From Chloroflexota bacterium (lineage in GTDB: Bacteria; Chloroflexota; Dehalococcoidia; DSTF01; JACRBR01), in assembly GCA_016213125.1 (NCBI GenBank), contig JACRBR010000051.1:1-13112 (forward strand): a stretch of DNA of 13,112 nt, given 5' to 3'. The position numbers and the translations under genes are program-made. The notes beneath the pieces are model-generated. The model ran no database searches, was not told the origin of the DNA, and saw only the letters and a program-made list of their open reading frames with translations. Shown piece by piece: positions 1 through 6,807 of this stretch; the first letter of the stretch is position 1; every line of letters begins with the position of its first letter.

Positions 1-2
1 CC

Positions 3-2630
3 GTTAAGAAGATCCTGGCCGAAAAGGACAAGGACAAGAAGAAGGCGCTGGTCGAGCAGTTCAAGGCGGACAACGCGGATCATCTGGATGCCCTGATCGA
101 CCCGGACCATCCGGATCTCGGGCCGAAGAACAATCAGTTCGCGTTCGTCTGGGGGCGGCTCAAGGGCGGCCGCAGCGACTTCATCTCCCGGTTCACGCGG
201 GACGCTTTCGGATCCGCAAACGCCCACGGGCACACCACGGTGTGCCAGGGTTCGCTGTACTTTACCGGCAAAGCCATGAGCGAGCAGTTCGTCGAGGGGA
301 AGTTCAGCGGTGGGAAGAAGTTCTTCTGGCAGGCGGACCTGGGCGAGGCCGAATTCGTCATCTTCGTGGGGGTCAACCCGTTCGAGGCGAGCCAGAGCCC
401 GTCGCTTCGCGTGCCCATGATCACCGAAGGGCTCTCCAGTGGTCGGCTGAAGTACGCCGTGCTAGATCCCCGGATGTCGCGGACGGCCGCGAAAGCCTGG
501 AAGTGGCTGCCGATCAAGCCCGGGACCGAGGGTGCCGCGGCGCTGGCGATGATCCGTTGGGTCATCGAGAACGAGCGATACGACGCGACGTTCCTTTCCA
601 ACGCGAACAAGGCGGCTGCCACAGCCGACAAGGAGCCGAGCTGGTCAAACGCCTCCTGGCTCGTGAAAATCGACGACAAGGGTGAACCGGGCAAGTTCCT
701 GCGCGCGTCCGAGATCGGTCTGGCCGAAAAGGAGACCCGCACCAACAAGGATGGCAAGGAATGGGAGTTCGACGCCTTCGTCGTGCTTAAGGACGGTCAG
801 CCGGTGGCGTTTGATCCGAACGACGACAAGAACGCTGTCGAGGGCGATCTTCTCATCGATGTAACACTCGAGGGCATCCGGGCCAAGAGCTCGATGCAGC
901 TCTTGAAGGAAGAAGCCGAGACCAACTCCATTGAGCAGTGGGCGGAGATCGCCGACCTGCGGGCGAGCGACCTGGAAACGCTCGCGGCGGAATTCACGAG
1001 CCACGGAAAGAAGGCAGTAGCTGAGATTCACCGTGGCGTGTCGCAGCACACGAATGGGCTCTACAACTGCAGCACGTGGTTCAGCCTCAACCTGCTTGTC
1101 GGGAACTACGACTGGAAGGGCGGGCTAAGCGCGGGCGCAACGTACGACCAGACGGGCGCCAAGGACGGGCAGCCCTACCCGCTGGCCAAGATGCACCCTG
1201 GCAAGCTGAACCCGTTCGGGACGAGCATCATCCGCCACGACGCCAAGTACGAGGAAAGCACCATCTTCGAGGGCTACCCGGCCAAGCGCCCCTGGTATCC
1301 GCTCTCGAGCGATATCTATCAAGAGATCATCCCCTCGGCGGGCGACATGTACCCGTATCAGATCAAGGCGATGATCCTGTACATGGGGTCGCCGATCTAC
1401 TCGTTGCCGGCGGGCAATACCAACATCGACATCCTCGCCGACCCGGAGAAGCTCCCGCTCTTCATCGCCAGCGATATTGTCGTGGGTGAGACTTCCATGT
1501 ACGCGGACTACATCTTCCCGGACCTGCCGTTCCTTGAGCGCTGGGAGTTCGGTGGGACGCATCCCAACGTCGTCTGGAAAGTGCAGCCCGTCCGCCAGCC
1601 GGCTATCGCCTCGCCCAACGAGACGGTCACGGTGTTCGGGCAGGAGATGCCGCTGAGCGTCGAGGCGCTTATGCTGGGCATCGCCGAGAAGCTCGGGCTC
1701 CCGGGGTTCGGTCCCAAGGGGTTTGGCGATTTCGGTGATTTCAGCCGGCCCGAGGACCTCTACCTTAAGCTCGTCGCAAATGTGGCGTTCGGCCACAAGG
1801 CCGATGGCAGCGATGCGGTCCCAGATGCAGACGCGGCCGAGCAGCAGCTCCTCGTGGACAGCCGGGGCCATTTGCCCGCATCGATGTTCGATGAGGCGGC
1901 CTGGCGAGGCGCGGTCAAGGCAGACCTGTGGTCTAAAGTCGCTTATGTGTTGAACAGGGGCGGGCGCTTCGAGGGAAGCGCGTACGACGGCGAGCTGCTC
2001 AAGAACAAGTACGCCGCACTCATCAACATGTACCAGGAGAAGACCGCGAGCACGATCGACTCGATGACCGGCACGCATTTTCGAGGGGTACCGAACTTCA
2101 CGACGCCCAACCGCGACGTGCTGGGCAATCCCATTGAGGACGAAGCGGACGGCTACGATCTGCAGATGATCACGGCGCGCGAGATCACGCACACCAAGAG
2201 CCGAACGGCCGGCAACTACTGGCTCAACGCGCTCAATCCCGAGGGACGCTTCACAATCAGCAAGCGTGACGCCGACCGGCTCGGGTTGGACAACGGTGAC
2301 AAGGTGCGGGTGGTCTCGGCCTCAAATCCCGATGCTGTCTGGGATTTCAAGAACGGCGAGACGAAGGAGATGATCGGAACGGTGACGATCATCGAAGGGA
2401 TCCGTCCGGGCGTGGTGAGTTTCTCGCTCGGTCACGGGCATTGGGCCTACGGAGCTGCCGATTTCGAGATCGACGGTGAGACGATCAAGGGTGACGAACG
2501 GCGCGCGAAGGGCCTGCACGCCAACGCCGCGATGCGGGTTGACCCCGTCCTGAAGAACACATGCCTGGTAGACACGATCGGCGGGAGTGCCGTCTTCTAT
2601 GACACACGTGTGAAGCTGGAGAAGGTATAG
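3..2630 (+). CDS. TtrA/ArrA-like molybdopterin oxidoreductase, catalytic subunit (5' partial)
   Basis: The reading frame is open from base 3, so the gene starts outside the window; 875 residues and a TAG stop are visible. It looks like the catalytic subunit of a Mo-bisPGD (DMSO reductase family) enzyme, closest in style to tetrathionate reductase TtrA, with arsenate reductase ArrA the nearest alternative. Visible signs are GRLKGGRSDFISRF and GSANAHGHTTVCQG near the left end, where the Cys (codon 243-245) sits at the usual Mo-ligand position. FVIFVGVNPFEA and LKYAVLDPRMS follow, and the C-terminal dinucleotide-binding domain contains NYWLNALNPEGRF and GDKVRVVSAS. The N-terminal Fe-S motif and any Tat signal are out of view. 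An apparent start near 240 is internal, because the family sequence continues upstream of it. No TtrB- or TtrC-type gene follows directly. An arsR-acr3 pair downstream makes arsenic a possible substrate, but this is inference from position only. Confidence 0.8.
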   Translation, partial: VKKILAEKDKDKKKALVEQFKADNADHLDALIDPDHPDLGPKNNQFAFVWGRLKGGRSDFISRFTRDAFGSANAHGHTTVCQGSLYFTGKAMSEQFVEGKFSGGKKFFWQADLGEAEFVIFVGVNPFEASQSPSLRVPMITEGLSSGRLKYAVLDPRMSRTAAKAWKWLPIKPGTEGAAALAMIRWVIENERYDATFLSNANKAAATADKEPSWSNASWLVKIDDKGEPGKFLRASEIGLAEKETRTNKDGKEWEFDAFVVLKDGQPVAFDPNDDKNAVEGDLLIDVTLEGIRAKSSMQLLKEEAETNSIEQWAEIADLRASDLETLAAEFTSHGKKAVAEIHRGVSQHTNGLYNCSTWFSLNLLVGNYDWKGGLSAGATYDQTGAKDGQPYPLAKMHPGKLNPFGTSIIRHDAKYEESTIFEGYPAKRPWYPLSSDIYQEIIPSAGDMYPYQIKAMILYMGSPIYSLPAGNTNIDILADPEKLPLFIASDIVVGETSMYADYIFPDLPFLERWEFGGTHPNVVWKVQPVRQPAIASPNETVTVFGQEMPLSVEALMLGIAEKLGLPGFGPKGFGDFGDFSRPEDLYLKLVANVAFGHKADGSDAVPDADAAEQQLLVDSRGHLPASMFDEAAWRGAVKADLWSKVAYVLNRGGRFEGSAYDGELLKNKYAALINMYQEKTASTIDSMTGTHFRGVPNFTTPNRDVLGNPIEDEADGYDLQMITAREITHTKSRTAGNYWLNALNPEGRFTISKRDADRLGLDNGDKVRVVSASNPDAVWDFKNGETKEMIGTVTIIEGIRPGVVSFSLGHGHWAYGAADFEIDGETIKGDERRAKGLHANAAMRVDPVLKNTCLVDTIGGSAVFYDTRVKLEKV

Positions 2631-2643
2631 GGCGCGAACGACA

Positions 2644-2683
2644 GGACGCAGCGGAAGGTGGCTCCTTTCCCGTCCCTGCGTCC
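2644..2683. terminator. Hairpin downstream of the TtrA-like gene
   Basis: The arms GGACGCAG and CTGCGTCC match perfectly over 8 bp. An inner stem pairs GGAAGG with CCTTTCC, with one bulged base, around the loop TGGCT. It begins 13 bases after the TAG stop. No U-tract follows, so it may protect a 3' end or act as a weak terminator rather than a classical intrinsic terminator. Confidence 0.45.
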
Positions 2684-2859
2684 GTGTGCTTGACGTACTC
2701 GCGAGCGTAGCCGCCGCGATTTGATTTCGATCTCAAGCGCGTCGAATGCCACCGAGCGGTATCTCATTGAGGCCGCCCATGCCGATCGAGCGAACGGAGC
2801 TGACCTAGTTTCTCCGGAACGGGAGCCGTAGTTTGGCGCCCCCTCACGGGAGGTAGTCG

Positions 2860-3669
2860 ATGCGTCGGCGTTACGTCGTTATCCTGTTCCAGCACCACCT
2901 GTTCGGCGAGGCGATCGCGCGAGCTCTCGGCGAGAACGACCATTTAAACGTGACGACGCTTGCGCTTGAAAAGTTGTCAGCGGAAGCGCTTCAGACCATC
3001 CATCCCGATGCACTCGTCCTCGAGGGGCCGATAACGGGCGACGTCGCGAACGCGCTGCTCGGCGTTGCGCCGGCGCTGACAATCGTCGTCGGGCCGGAGT
3101 CAAACATCGCGCAAGCCTACGAGGGGCACGAGGTGTTCCATGCGACGGCAGCGGAGATCAGGGCGCGGATCATGGCCGGGTCCGGCCCGAAACGCGCCAC
3201 CGCCGCCCGGAGACGACTGCGGCTCAGCGGCATCCCCTGCTCCGGGAACGAGGATGCCGATAGAACCCTCCTTGCGGAACTCCATGCCCACCGGCCGGCT
3301 CGTGGATCGCGGCCGTGGATGCTGAAGGCGATGGCCACACGCGGGAGCCGGGCGTCACCAGCGGACGTGGATCGCATTTTGAGGGAGATGCGCCAAGAGG
3401 GCTGCTCGATCTGTGGTGAGAATCTCCGGGCGCACCGGCTGGAGGTGCACGCGAAGGAGGAGCACCGCCGCGCCGAGCCCCAGGTCGTTTGGTTCGAGGG
3501 CGCTGATCGTTCGACCATCGACTGCCCCTATTGCGGCGCCGTGGGCGGCAGTGCGGATGAAGGATGGGTCCACGCCGACCTGCCACGCCAAGTCTACGCG
3601 GAATGCTGCGGGAGCGGATGGTACGAAATCGTGGCGCGGAAGCGCACGCCGTCGAACCCTGGACCGTAG
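2860..3669 (+). CDS. Degenerate receiver-like domain protein with Cys/His clusters, function unknown
   Basis: This is a 269-residue protein with a good Shine-Dalgarno site (GGGAGGTAG, 5 bases before ATG). Residues 1-105 have the alternating hydrophobic pattern of a response-regulator receiver domain (YVVILFQHHLFGEAIARAL, then DALVLEG and LTIVVGP). No clear phospho-acceptor Asp is seen at the end of the third strand, so it would be a pseudo-receiver. Residues 110-180 are basic and resemble no domain I recognise. The C-terminal part has two likely metal sites. One is C182-x2-C185 with H192, H197 and H202. The other is C222-x2-C225 with the pair C249-C250 near the end. It lies between a Mo-oxidoreductase and an arsenic operon on the same strand, so a sensor or regulatory role is possible but not shown. 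It ends with TAG. Confidence 0.7.
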   Translation: MRRRYVVILFQHHLFGEAIARALGENDHLNVTTLALEKLSAEALQTIHPDALVLEGPITGDVANALLGVAPALTIVVGPESNIAQAYEGHEVFHATAAEIRARIMAGSGPKRATAARRRLRLSGIPCSGNEDADRTLLAELHAHRPARGSRPWMLKAMATRGSRASPADVDRILREMRQEGCSICGENLRAHRLEVHAKEEHRRAEPQVVWFEGADRSTIDCPYCGAVGGSADEGWVHADLPRQVYAECCGSGWYEIVARKRTPSNPGP

Positions 3670-3855
3670 GCCGCTGTGGTCGCGTCAGCGGTCACGGGTG
3701 AACCATCGCCGGCCAGAAGGTGATGCTCATGCTCAGTGCCCCATCGCCGAACGCCAATCCCATCGCTTTGGGTGCCGCTTGATCTCACCCACCCGCACGA
3801 GCGCAAACCACAGGGGCAGCCGGGCAGGGCAGCGGTTATGTAGCCACCCGGCCTC

Positions 3856-3884
3856 TTGACAAACTCCGGTTACCATCGTAATTT
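3856..3884 (+). promoter_or_regulatory. Predicted sigma-70-type promoter of the arsR operon
   Basis: A perfect TTGACA -35 box lies at 3856-3861. An AT-rich -10 region follows, either TAATTT at 3879-3884 (17-base spacer) or CGTAAT at 3877-3882 (15-base spacer, closer to consensus). Transcription would start near 3889-3893, at or just before the arsR ATG at 3894. Confidence 0.65.
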
Positions 3885-3894
3885 GACGATGGTA
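3871..3894. promoter_or_regulatory. Probable ArsR operator, perfect inverted repeat
   Basis: The arms TACCATCGT (3871-3879) and ACGATGGTA (3886-3894) are perfect reverse complements, 9 bp each, separated by AATTTG. The repeat covers the -10 region, the predicted transcription start and the first base of the arsR start codon. Bound repressor would block RNA polymerase directly, as expected for an autoregulated ArsR/SmtB repressor. Confidence 0.75.
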
Positions 3895-4175
3895 TGGCAC
3901 TGGCGACAATCGAGACCGATAGACTCGCGACGATGCTCAAGGCGCTTGGGCACCCGGCGCGGATCGAGATCGTCCGCCTGATGGCCGAGGCGGGCGACGC
4001 CAACTGCGTCGAGCTCACCCATCACGTCTCGCTCGCGCAGTCCACCGTGTCCGAACATCTCCGCGTCCTCAAGGAAGCCGGGCTCATCCAGCAGTGCGCG
4101 CCGGGTGCACGTTCGGGCTATTGCCTGAGCCGTGAGGCGCTGATCTGGCTGAAGCAAAGCATCGTCGCGCTGTGA
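3894..4175 (+). CDS. arsR: ArsR/SmtB-family metalloid-responsive repressor
   Basis: This 93-residue winged-helix regulator should repress its own operon and release DNA on binding As(III) or Sb(III). The ArsR fold is clear: LKALGHPARIEIVRLM (residues 15-30), recognition helix SLAQSTVSEHLRVLKEAGLI (46-65) and a wing (66-78). The classical ELCVCDL metal site of plasmid ArsR is absent, since only C38 lies in that helix. C68 and C77 flank the wing, so a three-Cys site built from C38, C68 and C77 is possible. The start is ATG 3894, which has no Shine-Dalgarno site; the promoter geometry suggests a leaderless mRNA. The TGA stop overlaps the GTG codon that could start acr3, so the two are co-transcribed. 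It could respond to another metal, but the Acr3 neighbour favours arsenic. Confidence 0.9.
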   Translation: MALATIETDRLATMLKALGHPARIEIVRLMAEAGDANCVELTHHVSLAQSTVSEHLRVLKEAGLIQQCAPGARSGYCLSREALIWLKQSIVAL

Positions 4176-5335
4176 GCGGGGATAGGCCGATGAGCGTGGA
4201 CGCCATCGCTCGGCGTGACTTCGAGGGCTCGATCCTCGGCCGCCTGTCCATGCTCGACCGTTTCCTTCCCGTATGGATCGGTGTTGCTATGGCGGTGGGC
4301 CTCGCGCTTGGACGAGCCTTCCCCGGCCTCAACGACCAGCTCGACCGCGTAAAGATCGATACCACGTCGTTGCCCATCGCCATCGGGCTGTTGGGCATGA
4401 TGTACCCGGTGTTGGCGAAGGTCCGCTACGACCGATTGCGCAGCGTGACCGCGGACCGGCCTCTCGTGATCTCATCGCTCTTGCTGAATTGGGCCATTGG
4501 GCCCGCGCTGATGTTCGCGTTGGCATGGATCTTCCTCGCGGATCTGCCGGAGTTCCGCACGGGCCTCATCCTTGTGGGGCTGGCGCGGTGCATCGCGATG
4601 GTGCTGATCTGGAACACGCTCGCCTGTGGCGACGGTGAAGCAGGTGCCGTGCTCGTCGTACTCAATTCGGTGTTCCAGGTCGCCGGGTACGCCCTGCTCG
4701 GTTACTTCTACCTTGAGCTCTTGCCCGGGTGGTTGGGCCTCGATCGGACCGCCGTGGACTTCGTTCTCCGGGACATCGCGAAGTCCGTACTCATCTTCCT
4801 GGGCGTCCCGCTCGTGCTCGGCTATCTGACGAGTGTGATTGGACGCAAGCAGAAGGGCGATGAGTGGTACGAGCAGCGATTCCTTCCCCGGATCAGTCCG
4901 TTCGCCTTGTACAGCCTGCTGTTCACGATCGTGATCCTCTTCGCCATTCAAGGCGATGCCATCACATCGGCGCCGCTCGACGTCGCGCGGATCGCGGTTC
5001 CATTGCTCGCGTACTTCGCGATCATGTGGACCACCGCGTTCGTCTGGGGCCGGGCGCAGGGGCTCACCTATCCCAAGACTGCGACGCTCGCCTTCACGGC
5101 GGCCGGCAACAACTTCGAGCTTGCGATCGCGGTCGCCATCGGTACGTTCGGTGTAAGTTCCGGCCAGGCGCTCGCGGGGGTCGTCGGGCCGCTGATAGAA
5201 GTCCCCACCCTGGTCGCGCTGGTGTATGTGTCCCTCTGGGCCGGCAGGCGGTACTTCGGCGCATCCGGGCTGACGGCGCCCGTAACCGTGCCGTATATGG
5301 CAGCAAGCCCGTCTGAGCTAGCAGAACGGCAATAA
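4172..5335 (+). CDS. acr3: Acr3-type arsenite efflux permease
   Basis: This inner-membrane arsenite exporter of the ACR3 branch (BART/BASS superfamily) has 387 residues from the GTG at 4172, or 381 from the ATG at 4190. About ten hydrophobic segments are seen. The start is uncertain: GTG 4172 overlaps the arsR stop by the pattern GTGA but lacks a clear Shine-Dalgarno site, while ATG 4190 has only a weak AGG upstream. Two family hallmarks are present: the Cys in GLARCIAMVLIWNTLACGD (C140, GTG numbering) and the Glu in AAGNNFELAIAVAIGTFG (E316), both needed for As(III) transport in studied Acr3 proteins. It is the second gene of the arsR operon, controlled by the operator before arsR. No arsC reductase is nearby, so As(III) would come from elsewhere in the cell or from outside. 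Confidence 0.95.
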   Translation: MSGDRPMSVDAIARRDFEGSILGRLSMLDRFLPVWIGVAMAVGLALGRAFPGLNDQLDRVKIDTTSLPIAIGLLGMMYPVLAKVRYDRLRSVTADRPLVISSLLLNWAIGPALMFALAWIFLADLPEFRTGLILVGLARCIAMVLIWNTLACGDGEAGAVLVVLNSVFQVAGYALLGYFYLELLPGWLGLDRTAVDFVLRDIAKSVLIFLGVPLVLGYLTSVIGRKQKGDEWYEQRFLPRISPFALYSLLFTIVILFAIQGDAITSAPLDVARIAVPLLAYFAIMWTTAFVWGRAQGLTYPKTATLAFTAAGNNFELAIAVAIGTFGVSSGQALAGVVGPLIEVPTLVALVYVSLWAGRRYFGASGLTAPVTVPYMAASPSELAERQ

Positions 5336-5348
5336 GGAGGACGAATCC

Positions 5349-5597
5349 ATGAACTGCTACCACTGTACGAGGATCGACTACAAGCCCTGGCTGATGAACT
5401 ACCAACTTTCTCCAGCCGTCGGAGTCTGCCGCCAGTGCGGTGAAGCGGTCTGCGCCCACCACGCCGTGAAGTCGGACATCCCGCTCCCCAGCAGCCAGTA
5501 TGCCCTGACGGAACGAACGCACCCGGCACTGTTGCCGCTGCTGTGTGCTGACTGTTACGACGAGATCCGCGCGCTGTCGGCTGCAGGGCAGGTGTAG
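5349..5597 (+). CDS. Small three-CxxC zinc-binding protein, DUF2180-like
   Basis: This 82-residue protein follows acr3 by 13 bases. Its Shine-Dalgarno site (TAAGGAGG) overlaps the acr3 stop codon, so it is very probably the third gene of the arsenic operon. It carries three CxxC pairs, C3/C6, C27/C30 and C66/C69, plus C35, H37 and H38 in the segment CRQCGEAVCAHHAVK. This layout resembles DUF2180-type treble-clef or zinc-ribbon proteins, whose function is unknown. There is no signal peptide or membrane segment, so it should be cytoplasmic. Being co-transcribed with arsR and acr3, it could bind zinc for structure or bind As(III) through its thiols; the second idea is inference only. It stops with TAG. 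Confidence 0.8.
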   Translation: MNCYHCTRIDYKPWLMNYQLSPAVGVCRQCGEAVCAHHAVKSDIPLPSSQYALTERTHPALLPLLCADCYDEIRALSAAGQV

Positions 5598-5635
5598 CCG
5601 TCGTCCAAAGAGGGCTTACCCAATCTGTGGTGGGA

Positions 5636-5662
5636 GGGCCCGGCGAATTGATCACCGGGCCC
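5636..5662. terminator. Hairpin between convergent genes, possible bidirectional terminator
   Basis: GGGCCCGG (5636-5643) and CCGGGCCC (5655-5662) form a perfect 8-bp stem with an 11-base loop. It sits in the 88-base gap where the arsenic operon (plus) and the molybdoenzyme operon (minus) converge. Only a weak T-rich stretch follows on the plus strand. Confidence 0.5.
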
Positions 5663-5685
5663 CCCGGGTGTTCTTGCGCACCTCT

Positions 5686-6732
5686 CTAGCCGGCGCCGTT
5701 GGTGGACCAGACGATCTCGGCCGGGTCGCGGTCAAAGCCGCCGAGGGCTTCTTCCCACTTGTACATGACGAGGATGTCCATGACCTCGGAGGCCTCGCCG
5801 CGGCGACGCTTGTCCATCTCCGCCTTGAGCGTGTCGACAGCGCCACCGACCTGCTCGCCGAAGAGCGACTTCAGGTAGGACAGGGGAATGCGCTCGCCGC
5901 CTTCGTTGAACGTTCCGTCCGGGTTGAGCGGCACAGGCGCCAGCGGCGGCACGTAGAACACGTTGGGCTTGGTGCCCCATTCGGCGTGCAGCGGCAGGGC
6001 GACCTTCCACTTGTTGACGAGTTTCGAGACGGCGCCTCGGTCGTCGTCGAGGAAACCGATCCAGGCGGCGCGGCCGGGACACTGGCGAACGCACGCGGGC
6101 GCGACGCCCTGCTCGATGCGGGGGAAGCAGCCGATGCAGTGCTGGCTGATGCCGAGGGAGGGGTTGAAGTAGATCTTCTTATACGGGCAGGCTTGCGCGC
6201 ACATCTGCGCGCCCTGGCAGACGTCCTCGTTGCGCAGCACGAGGCCGTTCTCGGGATCCTTGCTCAGCGCATTGTTCGGACACGCCTCGACGCAGCCGGG
6301 GACGGTGCAGTGGTTGCAGAGGCGAGGCAGGTAGAAGAAGTAGGAGTTCGGGAACTCCCCGGCGCCCTCGTCCTCGTCCCAGTTTGGGCCCCAGGTCTTG
6401 CTGCCGGCGATCTTCTCAAGGTGGGCGGTGCGGCCCTTGCCGCTGCGCAGCACCTCGTCGTAGTTGTAGTCCCAGCCTCCGCCGAACTCCTCGGGCGAGG
6501 GCAACTTCCCGGGCGTGGCGACGCCATCCTTATAGCCGCCGCCCATCGTCTCGTAGTCGCGAGGGGTGCCGCGTCCGGGCTGCGTGTTGACGGTCATCCA
6601 CCACATGTGCTCGGTGCCCTTGTCCTGCTGCCACAGCACCTTGCAGGCGACTGAGCAGGTCTGACAGCCAATGCACTTGTTGAGGTCGAAGACCCAAGCG
6701 AGCTGGCGCTTTGATTGCGTGATCGTACCCAT
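5686..6732 (-). CDS. Type II DMSO-reductase-family beta subunit, four-cluster Fe-S electron-transfer protein
   Basis: This 348-residue protein resembles EbdB, SerB, DdhB, ClrB and NarH, which pass electrons between the Mo subunit and a membrane or periplasmic partner. It opens with KRQLAWVFDLNKCIGCQTC and WWMTVNTQPGRGTPRD, a signature of ethylbenzene-dehydrogenase-like beta subunits. Cys groups are C20/C23/C26/C30; C139/C142/C147/C151; C172/C178/C182; and C199/C202/C214/C218. In the third group the position held by Trp in NarH (CRGWRMC) is Ala175, so one cluster is probably [3Fe-4S], as in NarH. The ATG at 6732 is preceded by AGAGGAG. There is no signal peptide; such subunits normally travel with alpha. 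It lies 75 bases downstream of alpha on the same transcript, is intact, and ends with TAG. No gamma or delta subunit gene follows. Confidence 0.92.
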   Translation of the reverse strand: MGTITQSKRQLAWVFDLNKCIGCQTCSVACKVLWQQDKGTEHMWWMTVNTQPGRGTPRDYETMGGGYKDGVATPGKLPSPEEFGGGWDYNYDEVLRSGKGRTAHLEKIAGSKTWGPNWDEDEGAGEFPNSYFFYLPRLCNHCTVPGCVEACPNNALSKDPENGLVLRNEDVCQGAQMCAQACPYKKIYFNPSLGISQHCIGCFPRIEQGVAPACVRQCPGRAAWIGFLDDDRGAVSKLVNKWKVALPLHAEWGTKPNVFYVPPLAPVPLNPDGTFNEGGERIPLSYLKSLFGEQVGGAVDTLKAEMDKRRRGEASEVMDILVMYKWEEALGGFDRDPAEIVWSTNGAG

Positions 6733-6750
6733 GGGGCCACTCTCCTCTTC

Positions 6751-6768
6751 CCGGCGCGAGTGCGCCGG
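6751..6768. repeat. Intergenic hairpin 1 between alpha and beta
   Basis: CCGGCGC (6751-6757) and GCGCCGG (6762-6768) form a perfect 7-bp stem with a four-base loop. It lies just upstream of the Shine-Dalgarno site of the beta gene on the minus-strand transcript. No U-tract is present, so a classical terminator is unlikely. Confidence 0.7.
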
Positions 6769-6773
6769 CTCGA

Positions 6774-6798
6774 CAGCGCGGGCAGAAAGCCCGCGCTG
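6774..6798. repeat. Intergenic hairpin 2 between alpha and beta
   Basis: CAGCGCGGGC (6774-6783) and GCCCGCGCTG (6789-6798) are perfect 10-bp arms with a five-base loop. It begins nine bases after the alpha stop codon on the minus strand and is followed by hairpin 1. It may stabilise or delimit the alpha mRNA, or tune beta expression. Confidence 0.75.
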
Positions 6799-6807
6799 CG
6801 GTTGTGA

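Noticed and set aside
1125..2192. 355-residue minus-strand reading frame
   Set aside because: It is a shadow of the TtrA-like gene, with no domain or ribosome binding site.
3670..3855. Possible gene in the gap before arsR
   Set aside because: No frame with a ribosome binding site or recognisable motif was found; apparent frames are extensions of shadow reading frames.
5545..6654. 369-residue plus-strand reading frame
   Set aside because: It is antisense to the beta subunit, whose four Cys groups are unambiguous.
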